From positions 1 through 64,000 of the forward strand of contig QPMI01000626.1 in assembly GCA_004431415.1 (NCBI GenBank): a DNA stretch of 64,000 bases. The letters are read 5' to 3'. Both the position numbers and the translations under genes were made by a program. The notes beneath the pieces were generated by a model. It was not told the DNA's origin. It made no database searches and saw nothing but the letters and a program-made list of their open reading frames with translations. This document shows, piece after piece, positions 53,357 to 64,000 of this stretch (position 1 is the stretch's first letter; the number at the start of each line of letters is the position of its first letter). The stretch is from Cyanophora paradoxa (Eukaryota > Glaucocystophyceae > Cyanophorales > Cyanophoraceae).

Positions 53357-53572
53357 CGCAAGGTTAGCAGCTCTCGTTAACACCTATGAGAGAATCGCGC
53401 GATCTCCGAGCTAAGTCTACACGGCACAGGACGGGCAAGGACGAATGCCGGCCACGCGTGCTTGCTTCCGCGCTCTACCCCTCTCAAACTCCCTCCCGGG
53501 GCCCAGCGCCACTTTAGCTGCAGGCGTCTAGCAGCGCTCAGCGATGGAAACCCGCGCTGAGCTACGTTGAGG
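53357..53572. promoter_or_regulatory. Divergent upstream region, profilin 2/PPC-like gene
   Basis: 216 bp between the two starts. No named element seen. Confidence 0.35.
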
Positions 53573-56141
53573 ATGCCCCAGACCAATCGGCCGCGGTCCG
53601 CGCCGCGCGCCGGGGGACACCAGCCGGGAGCCCCGCCGCTGCACGGCCAGCTGCCGCAGGGGGGAGGTCAGCTCCTCCCGGCGATCCTTACAGCTCGGAC
53701 GCGACGGCCGGTGTACCTGGATTTCCCCCACCTCGAGCTGGAAGACGTGGCACCGAAATCGGTACGCGCCCGCGCAGCTCGAGCGACCCCGCGCTGATCT
53801 CCTCCATAGCCGCGCGATGCACCACAGGCGAGAAGCGGGCCCGCGACGCCCAGGGCGAAGTGGCTCGTGCAGCGCAGCGAAATCACTGGTGCGCCTTTGC
53901 GTTGGCGCGTCCTCGAGCTCAGGCCGCCGCGTGAGGCCGCTTGTCGTGCAGAGCGCGTCAACGTCAAGGCCGCCGAGCGGCTCGACGCGCTCACCTCCTC
54001 GGCCGGCGACCTGAAGACCGACCCGCTCCTCCGCTTCCGGTGCGGGCACCGGCACGGGGGCGTGCCGGGCGGGCGGGCGGGCGGGCGCGCCTCTCCGAGC
54101 GCCCATTCGGCGCGGCGCAGGCGGAAGCTGCAGGCGATCGACGACGTGCTCGCTCGGAAGAAGGTCGAAATTGAGCAAACGTTTGGTGCGCCGCCGCCCC
54201 GCCCCTCCCGCCCCGCTCATCCCGCTCCGCCCCTCCGCCCGCCCGCCCCTCCGCCCGCCCGCCCCTCCGCCCGCCCGCGCCTCCCTGACCACTGGTCTTC
54301 CAGACAGCGTTAGGGACCTGCTTGGTGCGTACCCCCGGCCTCCCCTTTCCGCACCCGGCGCCTCGTACCCCCCGAGCGCGAACCGCAGAGCGGGCGTCCG
54401 GCGGACCGGATCAGTACAAGGGGGTACTTCTAACCGACGGGGTACCGCGCACGGGCGTTTGCTCCAGCGGGACGTACCGGTACTACAAATACGTGGCGGG
54501 GGAGCCCGCCGTCGGGGTACGCTTCTCCGTGCGGGGCGCCCCCGGTTCCCCCTACCTCTTCGTGTCGACCACGACCGAGTACCCCTCCCGCGAGACCGCA
54601 ATGTGGTGCGCCCCTGGCGGAGCGCGCGCGGCTCCTTGTACCCCTTGTAGCCCGACCCCCTTTCCCCCCCCAGGTACACCAAGACGGGTAGCAGCGAGGT
54701 GGGGGCCGCCCCTCCCCGGCGGGACTCGCGTCTCGCGCGGCGCCGTAACGCCGTACCCCGCCCCGCAGGGCCTGACGGTTCTGAGCTCGGACCCGCGGTT
54801 CCAGGCCACGGGGGCGTGGTACATCGCCCTCTGCTCGCATACCCCCAGCGAGTACACGCTCTCCGCCAACTCGATACTCCGTGCGCGCGTACCCCCCTCT
54901 CCTCCCTGTACCCCTGTACCCCCTCCACCCTTCCTCCCTCCCTCCCCCGCCGCCCGGACCGAGCGGCCCGCCGCCGCCGCAGCGCTCAAGGAGGGCGTGA
55001 GGCGCGCCTCGCAAGTCTGCTCGGAGGCGTACCGCCTCTTCCGGTACCCCCCTCCTCCGCCCCCCTTCCCGCTCGGGGCCTCGGGCACAGAGGGGGGTAT
55101 CGGACAGGTTCGCGCTGACGGACGCGGGGGCGTCGCTGCGGGTGGAGAAGCGGGCGGGCGGCTCGCCGTCCGACCTCGAGCTCTTCGTATCCACATCAGG
55201 GCCCCCGACCCGGGTACTTGAGCTTCATTCGTTCATTCCCCGCCTTGCCCTCATCATCATCCTCTTCTTCCTGCGCAGGGGCACCACATGTGGCGCAGCG
55301 GTCGCTCGGAGGCGGTTGCGCTGTCGCCAGGCGCCGAGCACTTCGCCCCGGGGCCCTTCTACATCGCTGCGTACGGGGCGGCACCCACCGACGTACCCTT
55401 CTCGCTCCTCGTCCTCACCATGCAGGGCGCGCTCAGATCTGATCTGATCCGATACGATCTGATCTGATCTGAGGTCTGACCTGAACCTGATCTGAGCAGA
55501 CCTGAAGAGCGGCGTGGTCTGCAACGGGCGGGTACACGAGGGCGCATTCCGCTACTTCCGCCTCGAGAACACGATCCCGGGGGCGCCCGTCCGCGTCGAG
55601 CTCCGCTGCGCCGTACCCGGCGCCGCACTCTACGCCAGCACGAAGGACCCGTACCCCTCCAAGGCAGGCCGTCTCTCTTTTTGACTTTACCGCGCTCGGC
55701 CGTCTCTCTTTTTAACTTTACTGCGGCGCAGCAATCGTGCACGTGGCTGGCTGGGGACGCGGGCGGGCCGGCGGCCTTCGGGAGCCACGCGGACCCGTTT
55801 GCCGGGGCCGACGGCGAGGGCGGCGGCGCGCGGCCGCGGCTGCGGACCACCACTGTGGTCGCGATCGTGCGCCGCCGCCCCGCCCCGCCCTGCCCCGCTC
55901 CACCCCGCCCCGCCCCGCCCCGCCCCGCTCCGCTGCTCCGCTCAAATGTTTCTTTCGCCGCAGTCGATTGGGGCCGCGGACCCGGACTACCAGGCGCGCC
56001 GCGTTCGCTTTGGGCCCGGCGCGCGCGCCGACAGTCCGAGCGCAGGCGGAGGGGTACTACTACGTGGCCGTGAGCGCGGCCGCAACTGCCGACTTCACCA
56101 TCTGCGCCTCTATCGGCGGTGCGGCACCCAGCTTGTCATAG
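53573..56141 (+). CDS. Protein with tandem PPC-like beta-sandwich repeats
   Basis: ATG 53573 (MPQTNRPRSAPRAGGHQPG) opens a Pro/Gly-rich leader with YLDFPHLELEDVAPKS. A coiled-coil part follows: RVNVKAAERLDALTSS, KLQAIDDVLARKKVEIEQTF. Then come about three repeats, each with an aromatic strand and an ending strand: GTYRYYKYVAGEPAVGVRFS, YLFVSTTTEYPS and WYIALCSHTPSEYTLSA; SEAYRLFR, FALTDAGASLRVEK and FYIAAYGAAPTDVPFSLLV; CNGRVHEGAFRYFRLENT, LYASTKDPYPSK and GYYYVAVSAAATADFTICAS. The stop is at 56141. This resembles bacterial pre-peptidase C-terminal (PPC) domains, which are non-catalytic. No protease domain or signal peptide is visible. The intron at 56003-56045 is only 43 nt. Confidence 0.7.
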
Positions 56142-56236
56142 ACTCTTATCTTAGTTTCTTCAGTTTCTTAATATCGATCCTTAATCATAACGTTACGACC
56201 ACGTCGCCCGCCCGCCCGCCCGCCCGCCCGCCGCTG

Positions 56237-59200
56237 ATGAACGACGGCGGCGGCGGCGGCGCGGCAGGCAAGCGGGCGATGCGGGGGGCGCCCCAGGGCC
56301 CGCCGCGGGAGGCCGGGGAGCGCCGGCTGGCCCCCGCCGAGCTCGAGGTCGCGCGCAAGCTTGAGCACTTCCGCGAGAGCGCCGAGGAGCAGGAGGCCCT
56401 GCACGCCCGCATCGGTGAGCGAGCGAGCGAGCGAGCGCGCGGACGCCCAGCCTAGCCTCTAGGCTAGAGGCGGTTCTAAGGGCTCTAGCCTAGCCTTCGA
56501 AGGCCCTGCACGCCCGCATCGGTGAGCTGGGCGATCCGGGGGACGGCCAAAGATCAGGGCAAGAGGCGGCTAGAGCCTCGGCTAGAGCCTTAAGAGCCGC
56601 GCGGCTAGAGGCTAGAAGCTAGGGAGCAGGAGGCCCTGCACGCCCGCATCGGTCCGTCCACGGGCGGCTAGAGGCCAGGCTAAAGGGCCTGGCTTGGCGG
56701 CTCGAGGCTAGGCTAGAGCCTTTAGAACCGCTCTACGGCTTTCGCAGAGCCTCCGCCTTTAGAGGGGTTAGAGGCTGGGCGATCCGGAGGCGCCTAGAGG
56801 CCAGGCTAAAGGGCTAGAGGCGGCTAGAGGCTAGGCCAGAGCCTTTAGAGGAGGCATTGCACGCCCGCATCGGTGAGCGAGCGAGCGCGCGAGCGCGCGC
56901 GCTGTGCTTTGAATCTCCGTGACGGCCGGGCTAGAGGGCGGGCGCGCCTGCCGCTGTGCCCCCGCTGCCTTTCTCCCCCTAGACCAGCGCGCCCCTCCCT
57001 TTCTCCAACCCATCCAAGGGCGATCAGGGCGCGGCTAGAAGCTAGACTAGAGGGGACGCCTAGTGCTCTCCCTTTCTCGCCGTTGAGCCTCGGTCCGACC
57101 CACCCAACCCGCTCTTTTCGAGTCCCTGGGCGATCCGGGCGCGTCTAGAGGCCGGGCTAAAGAATAAACACGCCTGTGCTCTCCGCTGCGGTTCTCCCAC
57201 CTCAAACCGACGCTTTACCCTCGGCCCGACCCACGTGCACCCAACCCACCCGAACCGCCCTGTTCGCAGAGGCGGCGCGGGACAAGCGGCGGCGGGAGAT
57301 CGTGGGCAGCGGGGGCGACCACGTGGCGGAAAACGCGCGGCTGGCCGCCGAGTGGCCCGAGGCCCTCGCCGAGCGCGTACCCTGGGTCGGCTCCCTCCCC
57401 CCTCCCCCTTCTTCTTCAGTCTTCCTCACGCTTCGTCCGCCGCGCCGCCCTTAGAGCGAGGTGTACGCGGAGCGGGAGGCGGTCGCCCGGGCCCGCCGCA
57501 AGGCGCGCGATCCCTCCTCGCGCCTTTCCCGAAGCTGGAGCCGGAGCTGACCAAGGCCACTGCTGCTGCAGGAGCGGGAGGAGCGCGAGCGGGCGGAGGG
57601 CGAACGGGCCGTCCTCCGCAAGCAGGCGCGATGTTATTTGCGAGACTCTTATCTGCTAGTTCCTCTCCCATCTGCTAGTTCCACTCGATTTTTCTCTTTC
57701 TTGGGTACTCACCCGCGCGCCCTTGACAGAACGCGGCGGCGATCCGGGAGCTGCGGGGCCGCCAGCGGCGCCTCCTCGTCCTCGTCGCCCTCGCCGCCCG
57801 CGCCCGCCTCCTCGCCTCCGCCATGGCCGTGCGCGCCCGCCCCCAGAAAAGCGGCCCAGCCGCTTCTTAGAATCCTGCAAGAGATCTATCTTCAAAGGAA
57901 ACTAGAGTATAGGAGAGAGTATAGGAGGCCGTGCGCGCCTTCGGGGCCCGGGTCCCAGCAAACGGGCCCAGCCGCTTCGAATTCCTAGAATCCTGCAAGA
58001 AATATTCCTGCAAAGGAAACTAGAGGGCTCTCTCAAGAATCATCTAACCTATCTACAAGAATTCTAGGAGACTCCCTCGGCAAAGCTGGGCCCTTCGCCT
58101 TCGCCCTTGCAATTTTGGCGGCGCCCCTGAGCGCCGCTGCCGGCCCGTGCAGGCGGAGCGGCGGGTGCGGGAGGAGCAGGCGCGGCGCGAGGCGGCGGCC
58201 GCCCGCATCGGCCGCTTCTACCGCGTCAAGCGGGTACGCCCTAAAGACGATTGACCCACCGTCGGCCCACGCCCTTGACCCTTTCTTCCTCCCTTCCTCC
58301 CTTCGAATCGCCAGGCACGCTGGGAGCTGCGGCGGCACACGCGGGCGCTCTACGTCGTGCACCGCGCGATGGTCCGCGTCGTCATCGCGCACCGCGTGCG
58401 GCGAAAGCGCGAGGCAGCGCGCGTCGTCCGCGCCACGCTCCACTGGCTCCAGAACCGCGAGAGCGCGTCCGGAGCCACAAGCCGCTTCGTGAAGGTAGGC
58501 GGCTAGGGCGGCTAGGGCGGCCAGGCTTGGCCGAGCTAGGGCTAGGGCTAGGGCTTGGCTTCGTCAAGGTAGGTGGGTGCATAGGACGGCTGGGCTGGGC
58601 CGGGCCAGGCTAGCTCCGTAAATGCGACTAGGACGGCCTGCTCGCCCTCCCTGGCGACTAGGCTGGGCTGGGCTCTCGTCGCGCCCCCCGCCGCCTTCCC
58701 CGCCTGACCCCGCCCTCCTTCCGAAGGCGGCGCGGGAGTGCCAGCGCTTCTTCCGCTCCTTCCACGCCGTCTCCCGGGGCCGCCTTGAGGCCCTCGAGGT
58801 ACGTACCCCCTCCCCCAATCGCAGCGTGATCGCGTACCTCCGCTTCCGATCGCGCCGCTGACGGACACCTGCCCCCGCAGCGCCAGTGGCACCGGCTGCT
58901 GGGCACGGGGCCCTACGGGCCGCCTCCTCCCCCCGCCCCCGCCCCCGCCCCCGCCCCTCCCCCGCCCCGAGCCCGAGCAGCCCCCGCCGAGACCAGCGCG
59001 GAGGCGGCCGCCGCCGAGCCGCCCTCTCCCGCCGCCGCGCCGGCCGCGCCGCGCGCGCCGGGCCAGTCGCGGCGCCAGTCCGGCGCCGGTCCGTCCCGCC
59101 GCGCGTCCGTCGTAACCGGGCACCGCCCCTCCGTCGCCGCCGGCTCTGCCGCCGCGCAGCTCGCCGCGGCGGCGGCCGCCGCCGCCGCCGTCGCCGCCCC

Positions 59201-60559
59201 GCGCCAGCCGCGCCGCCGCCGCCCCGCCCAACCCTGGACCTGGGACGGCGGCCTAGACCCCCTCCGCGCGCACCAGATGTACGAGGCGGCCATCCGCGTA
59301 CCCTGGTCCGTCCTTTCACCCCCCTCCCCTCCCCCCTTTTTTTCTTTGAGCCTCTCGGGGCAGGGATGTGCGGCGGGCGCTGCTGCGGGCGTACCTCTCC
59401 TTCCAGCGCCGCGTCCACGCCCGCCGCCTCATGGTCCGTACCCCCATCCCCCCCCCCTCCCCCTCTCCCCCCTCCGTCATTTTCCCATCATCCCTCCTCC
59501 CTTATCCCTCCTCCTCCTCCTCCTCCTCCTCCTCCCTCCTCCCTCCTCCCTCCTCCTAGGAGCTAAGCCAAGACTCCCCCCCCTCAGGAGCGGGCGGAGG
59601 TTGTGGAGGCGGTGCGGGCGGGGGAGGCCCTCTCGGCGGGGGCCTCTCTCTTCGCCGTCCGTCTGGAGGACGCGGCCGCCGCCGGCGCCGCCCCCAAGGT
59701 CCCTTTCTTTCTCCCTTTCTTTCCTCGCTCTGTCCCTTTGCCTTCACTCCGGATCCGCTTCCTGCATCCTTACTTTGTTTCTCTCTCTGATTAAGCTTTG
59801 TACTTACTTTGAAGTGAAGGCATCCTGCGCTTAAGCTTTCTGATTTCTCTCTGATTTTCCCCCTCCCCGCGCAGAAGAAGCCTCCCTCGCGGCCGCAGCT
59901 GACGCGGACCATGTCCATGTTCCACGACCGCAAGCCGGCGCCCCCCCAGAAGCCGGCCTCCGTGGCGGCAGCCCTGGGAGAGGCCTCCGAGCCCGCTTCG
60001 GAGGCCGAGGGCGCCGCCAGCGAGGCCGAGGGGCAGCGGCAGGGGGGTACCGAGCCGTCCCCGAAGGGGCGCCGCCGGGGCGGCGGGCCCCAGAGCTCCC
60101 GCTCCCGCCGGAAGAAAAAGGGCGTCACGGTGGCGGCCGCGGCGGCCGAGCCCGACGCCGCCGCCGCTGAGGCCGAGGCGCGCCCCTGTACCCCACTCCA
60201 CGCGAGCGCGTCTCTCTGTTCTTCTTCTAAGCAGCGCGCAGGAGGCGGAGGCGGAGGCGGCGGCGGCGCGGGCGGCGGCGGCGTCGCGGCAGCGGGAGCT
60301 GGCCCGGGCGACGGAGGCCGCGATAGCGGCGGCCACGTACGTCTGGCAGAAGGAGGCCGACGCGGAGGCGGAGCGCCGGCGGGCCGACCCCGGCGCGGCC
60401 GTCGCCGAGGCGCTGAAGGGCCCGCCGCGGCTGCGCGTCTTCATGTCGCGCCAGGAGCTCATGCGCACCGTCGAGAGCGCCGTCAAGGCGTGCGCCGTCG
60501 CCCGCGAGGAGGCGATGCAGGCCGCCGCCGCCCAGGGGCTCGCCGAGCCCTCCTCCTAG
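56237..60559 (+). CDS. IQ-motif coiled-coil protein
   Basis: ATG 56237 (MNDGGGGGAAGKRAMRG). Exon 1 ends VARKLEHFRESAEEQEALHA. After an intron of about 850 nt come highly charged helical exons (EAARDKRRREIVGSGGDH, SEVYAEREAVARARRKAR, EREERERAEGERAVLRKQ). IQ-like or degenerate IQ stretches follow: IRELRGRQRRLLVLVALAAR, AARIGRFYRVKRARWELRR, HRAMVRVVIAHRVRRKREAA, RECQRFFRSFHAVSRGRLEA, RALLRAYLSFQRRVHARRLM. A long Pro/Ala-rich exon is at 58880-59300. The last exons have KKPPSRPQLTRTMSMFHDRK and a helical C-terminus (SRQELMRTVESAVKACAVAR), stop 60559. IQ motifs bind calmodulin or EF-hand light chains. No motor domain is present. Flagellar or cytoskeletal use is a guess from composition. Confidence 0.78.
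56385..56880 (+). repeat. Four copies of an exon end plus splice donor
   Basis: The sequence GGCCCTGCACGCCCGCATCG followed by gtgagc (the real exon 1 end, about 56395-56420) recurs in the downstream intron at about 56501-56527, 56632-56653 (donor changed to gtccgt) and 56852-56880 (CATTGC variant). Between copies is gctagaggctaggctagagc-type low-complexity sequence. Confidence 0.85.
58486..58578 (+). repeat. Duplicated donor and CTAGGG repeats in an IQ-gene intron
   Basis: The exon end CTTCGTGAAG|gtaggc at about 58485-58500 is echoed as CTTCGTCAAG-gtaggt at 58559-58574. Between them lies (GGCTAGG)n and a short (CTAGGG)3 run at about 58535-58552. Confidence 0.75.
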
Positions 60560-60738
60560 GCGAGACTTGCTACCGCTGTACCCCCTTCTCACCGCCACCT
60601 CTACCCCCTAGCCCCCTAGCCAGAGGGACCAGCCTCGGACGCTCTGTACACTACTTTGATCCGATATCGATTCGAATATTTCGCGAGGCACACTGAGAGG
60701 CGGACGGAAGGGGAGGGGCGGGGGCGCCACGCGATGGA
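60560..60738. other. Short convergent spacer, IQ gene/kinase
   Basis: 179 bp between two converging stop codons. It includes an AT-rich patch (ATCGATTCGAATATT near 60665). Confidence 0.5.
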
Positions 60739-61753
60739 TCACGGGGCGATGGCCAGGGCGGTCTGCAGCTCCGTCTGCAGGTCGGGGAAGCGACCGCTCG
60801 CCTGCGCGCGCGCGCGCGGGGGGACCGGTCGCCTCGGGGGGGAGGAGGGAGAGGGGGTACAGGCGCACCTGGAGGTCGTGGATGGTGGGACGGGCGCGGC
60901 GCGTCGACTGGCCGCTCGCGCTGCGGTCCGTAGGGGGCGCCAGCTCGATCGCCACAGGCTGGCTGAGCGTTCGCTGCGGGGAGCTTTAGCGGGGGTGGGA
61001 GCGGGTAAAGGGGGGGTACGCGGGCCGCACCGCGAGGGGTAGGGCGGGGTCGGGCGGGGAGGGGGAGGCGTTGGGGGCGGGCCCCGAGGAGCCGGAGAAC
61101 GAGGCAAAGGCGCGGAGGGGCCCCCCCGGGTGGCCCGGGGCGGCCAGGCGGCGGGGGCCGCCGGGGAGGGGCAGGCCCAGGGCGGGTACGGAGGGGGAGG
61201 GGGCGGCGGGGGGCGGCGGGGAGGCCGAGGAGGATGCCCCGCTCCGGATCGACTCGAGCTGGACGTCGGGGGCGGGAGGGGGGGAGGAGGCGGGAGGGGG
61301 TACAGGCAAGAGCCCCGAGAAGCCGGAGCCGGCGGCGAGCATGTGCTTGACGGAGGGCGGCGCGGCGATGGGGCCCGGTCGGGGTACAGGGCGCGCGAAG
61401 AGGGGCGGCGGCGGGGCGGGCGCGGGGGCCGCCTGCGGGGGCGGGGGGGAGGCACCGGAGGGGGCAGGGGGGTACTGGGGCCCAGGAAGGCGGGCGAGGA
61501 GGCCGGGGGAGACGGGGGAGGGGTGCCGGGGGGCGGGCCGCCGTGCATGGCGAAGGAGGGGCTGCCGCTGGGGGTACCGGAGGGGTACTGAACGCCGGCT
61601 TGGGTGCGGTCGGCCGCAGCGGGCTCGACGGCTCTCGCGGCGGGGGCGGGGCGGAGGCGGCGGCGGCGGCGATGGTGACGGGGCGGGGCGGAGGGGGCGA
61701 AGAGGGCGGAGGCCGGAGGGAGGGCGCCGCCGAGCGAGGCGCGTCGGCGGAGG

Positions 61754-61786
<33 letters not shown>

Positions 61787-62825
61787 AGAAGTGGGGATCG
61801 CCGTCAGAGGCGGAGGAGGCAAGGGAGGGCCGGCGGGGCCGAGGGGCGCAGGGGCGCAGAACTGCCGCACGGTGATCGCCCGCGGCGGCGCCGGTGGTTG
61901 CTGCGGGTGCGCGGCTGCGGCGCCCCCGCCGCCGCCGCCGAGCCCGCTCCGGCCGCGTAGCCGTCCTCGAAGCCGTCGGAGCAGCGCGGCCGCCCGCAAG
62001 CGCCGCGGTCGCCGGGCGCGCGCGCGGGCCGGCCGCCGAAGCGGCGGCAGCAGCAGCCGAGCCCGGCCGCCGCGAAACGGCGGCGGCGCTCGTAGGCCTC
62101 CTCGAGCCGGGTACGTGCGCGGGGGCCGCCGCGTTGGCAAGCGGGCCCGACTGCGCAGGGCGCGTCGTGAGCGAACAGGGCGGGGGAACAGTGGGGCGGG
62201 GGTACGTGGCGCACGAGGGGCGATCCCATCGAGTCGCTGGCTGCGAGGCTCCGCAGCACCTCGATTGGCCTGCGTGCGCCCGCCCGCCCGGTCTTAGCGC
62301 GCGGTCTTTGAAAAGGGCGGGTCGGGTTGGGGGGGCGAACAGGGGCTCGTCGCCGGCCCCTTCGAAGTGCTCGCGGATGGCCTGCGGCATCGCCCCCAGC
62401 ACGCGGTCCGCCGCTGCGCAGGGCGAAGCGGGGCGGGGCGGCGCGTTAAGTAGAGCGCAGTAGGCGGAGGAGGGCATGGCTCGAAGGGGCTAATCGATCA
62501 TAGATGTTATAAAGTGTTATAAGGTGTGGTGTTACTTGCCAAGTATACGCTTAGTAAAGCTTAAGCGGGGCGGGGCTGGCGGGGCGGGGCGGGGCGGGCG
62601 GGGCGGGGCGGGGCGGACAGGGCCGGTCGGCGGGGTTCTTCTCCAGGAGCCACATGACGGTCGCCGTGAAGGCCCGCGAGTAGCAGCGCGGCAGCGAGCG
62701 CGGCCGCTGCGTCGTGATCGCATTCGCTAAAGCGAAGAGGTTCTCTCCCTGCGCACACGCGTACCCCTGCGCGTCAGCCCGGGACGGGGCGGGACGGGGC
62801 GGGGAGGGAGGGAGGGAGGGGTGCG

Positions 62826-62856
<31 letters not shown>

Positions 62857-63976
62857 ACGCGCCTCGAAGGGGGCCGGAGGGCGGAGAGGGTATAGAGAAT
62901 GATGCCCACGGACCACTCGTCCACCTTCGCGTCGTACCTGCGGCCGTCCGGGCGCGCGCGCGGGGGCGTGAGCGATGGCGGGGGCGAGTGCTTCTTCGTC
63001 TTCTTTTCACAGGGGCACACGTCTTGTGCTTGATAACCTCGGGGGAGAGGTACAGGGGGGTACCCACGCGCGTCTCCATTTGCGCCTCGATGCTGTTCAG
63101 CAGCCGCGAGACACCCAGGTCGCCCACCTGTCCCGCGCGGCGCCGTGAGCGGCGGCGAGCCGCGGCGAGGCGGCGGGCGGGCGGGCGGCGGGCGGGCGGG
63201 CGGCGGCGGGCCGCGCGCGCTCGCCTTGACGTGGTTGTCCTTTGTCAGGAACACGTTGAGCGATTTCAAATCCCTGCGTGCCGGGCGGCTCGCGGCGCGA
63301 AGCGGGAGAGGAAAGGAAAAGGAAAGAAAGAGGCTCCGGCGCGCCTGTGGACGATGTTCTTCATGTGGAGGTGCTGGACGGCGGAGCAGAGCTCAAAGAG
63401 GTAGCGCCACAGGTCCCGCTCGTCGAAGATGCGCTGGCTCGCCAGCTGCCGGTTCAGCGACTGCTGGAGGTCCCCTGCGGAGTCTCTGAGCAGGGAGGGG
63501 CCCGGCGAGCGAGCGCGGCGCGGCGCTGCGGGCCGACCTCCCTCTGCGTACTCCATCACGATGTACAGCGCCTGATCCTCGACGAACGAGTTGTAGTAGT
63601 GGATGATGTTGGGGTGCCGCAGCACCCGCATGTTTGCGACCTTGCGCGGTTGTTAGGGCGGCGGGCACCACGGGATCCGAGGGCGCTCACCTCCGCTATG
63701 CATTCCCGCTGCTGTTGAGGGTTGAGGTGCTTCATCGCGATCTTCTTGAGCACGTACATGCCCCCGTCGATCTTGGATCGCACTTTGAAGACCTGCCCGT
63801 ACGCGCCGCGGCCTAGCTCCCGCATCACCTCGAGGTCGTCTGCAAACCCTCCCTTAGAGCCGTGCAGGATGCACGCGCCTCAGCGGGTTCGCGGGGGCTG
63901 GGCGCGGACCGAGCCGGTAAGCGGGGCACTGCGGCGCCTGGCGGATTGCTGGGGCCGCCCGCTCCATGCCTGGCAT
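60739..63976 (-). CDS. NEK-like protein kinase with Pro/Ala-rich tail
   Basis: ATG 63976 (MPGMERAAPAIRQAPQ) splices in phase to RLDDLEVMRELGRGAYGQVF (glycine loop). Then come VLKKIAMKHLNPQQQRECIA (catalytic Lys), MRVLRHPNIIHYYNSFVEDQ, LYIVMEYAEGG, RIFDERDLWRYLFELCSAVQ, and HLHMKNIVHR joined to DLKSLNVFLTKDN (HRDLKSLNVFL). Next are GDLGVSRLL (DLG in place of DFG), RVGTPLYLSPEVIKHK, YDAKVDEWSVGIILYTLSAL, and a subdomain XI block TATVMWLLEKNPADRP (about 62640). The motif set and GTPLYLSPE favour the NEK family. After 62480 the protein is Pro/Ala/Ser-rich with a Cys/Arg stretch (AGLGCCCRRFGG) and ends LQTELQTALAIAP at 60739. NEKs act in cilia and mitosis. Exons in the tail are hard to separate from introns, so this part is tentative. 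Confidence 0.85.
62567..62625 (-). repeat. GGGGC repeat tract in kinase gene
   Basis: GGGGCGGGGC-type tandem on plus (CCGCCCC in the transcript) inside an intron of the kinase gene. It is one of dozens of such tracts, always C-rich on the sense strand. Confidence 0.8.
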
Positions 63977-64000
63977 CGTCTCTCCTCGCTCCCACTCCGA

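Noticed and set aside
58535-58552. CTAGGG repeats as an interstitial telomere
   Set aside because: Only about three units, embedded in wider GGCTAGG low-complexity sequence; too short to call.
60651-62477. 608-codon open frame as one exon of the kinase tail
   Set aside because: Contains GTACCCC...cag-like intron patterns and extreme proline runs; likely exons plus readable introns, so only the gene span is claimed.

Overview
This is a nuclear window from a GC-rich eukaryote. I read about 21 genes, nearly all broken into many short exons by short, very C-rich introns. Most introns run gtgcg/gtccg...cag, with a clear minority of GC-AG introns. The gene set points to a flagellated microalga or similar protist: a TmcB-like membrane protein, an NPHP3-like NTPase/TPR protein, a TRK potassium transporter, IQ-motif and NEK-type proteins, and profilins. 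A haptophyte-like genome would fit the base composition and the GC donors, but that is inference. No bacterial operons, CRISPR arrays, rRNA or tRNA genes were found. Exon ends were chosen by eye from splice sites, phase and family patterns, so gene spans are firmer than exon borders.

Layout: 1-1.7 kb, possible partial plus-strand gene; 1.7-3.6 kb, AT-richer palindrome-rich spacer; 3.6-12.5 kb (+) TmcB-like protein; 12.9-15.7 kb (-) F-box/LRR protein with a C-terminal membrane anchor; 16.2-18.0 kb (-) renalase-like FAD oxidoreductase; 18.2-21.1 kb (-) MFS transporter; 21.35-21.64 kb (+) small hypothetical gene; 22.2-22.9 kb (-) tiny PARP-type zinc-finger protein; 23.0-25.2 kb (+) DONSON; 25.7-27.0 kb (-) hemerythrin-like protein; 27.5-29.6 kb (-) pRiA4b ORF-3-like protein; 29.7-31.3 kb (+) BTB protein; 31.7-32.6 kb (-) protein with a duplicated orphan domain; 33.0-34.0 kb (-) orphan acidic protein; 34.3-39.3 kb (+) TRK K+ transporter; 39.7-41.0 kb (+) universal stress protein; 41.6-47.7 kb (-) NPHP3-like DUF4062/NTPase/TPR protein; 48.1-51.0 kb (+) ABC half-transporter; 51.4-52.1 and 52.7-53.4 kb (-) two tandem profilins; 53.6-56.1 kb (+) protein with PPC-like repeats; 56.2-60.6 kb (+) IQ/coiled-coil protein; 60.7-64.0 kb (-) NEK-like kinase.

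Genes are packed with 0.1-0.6 kb spacers and often sit in divergent or convergent pairs. The tightest divergent pair is the zinc-finger gene and DONSON (77 bp between starts), followed by the pRiA4b-like/BTB pair (107 bp). Cilium, cytoskeleton and signalling functions recur (NPHP3-like, profilins, IQ protein, NEK), but I see no operon-like functional unit.

The most unusual items are: the 92-residue zinc-finger protein with a predicted 9-nt microexon; an NPHP3-like protein whose predicted N-terminus looks dually acylated; a prokaryotic-mobile-element-type domain in a eukaryotic gene; a tandem orphan domain; an identical 36-bp hairpin repeat in two introns of one gene; and repeated duplication of an exon end with its splice donor inside one intron.
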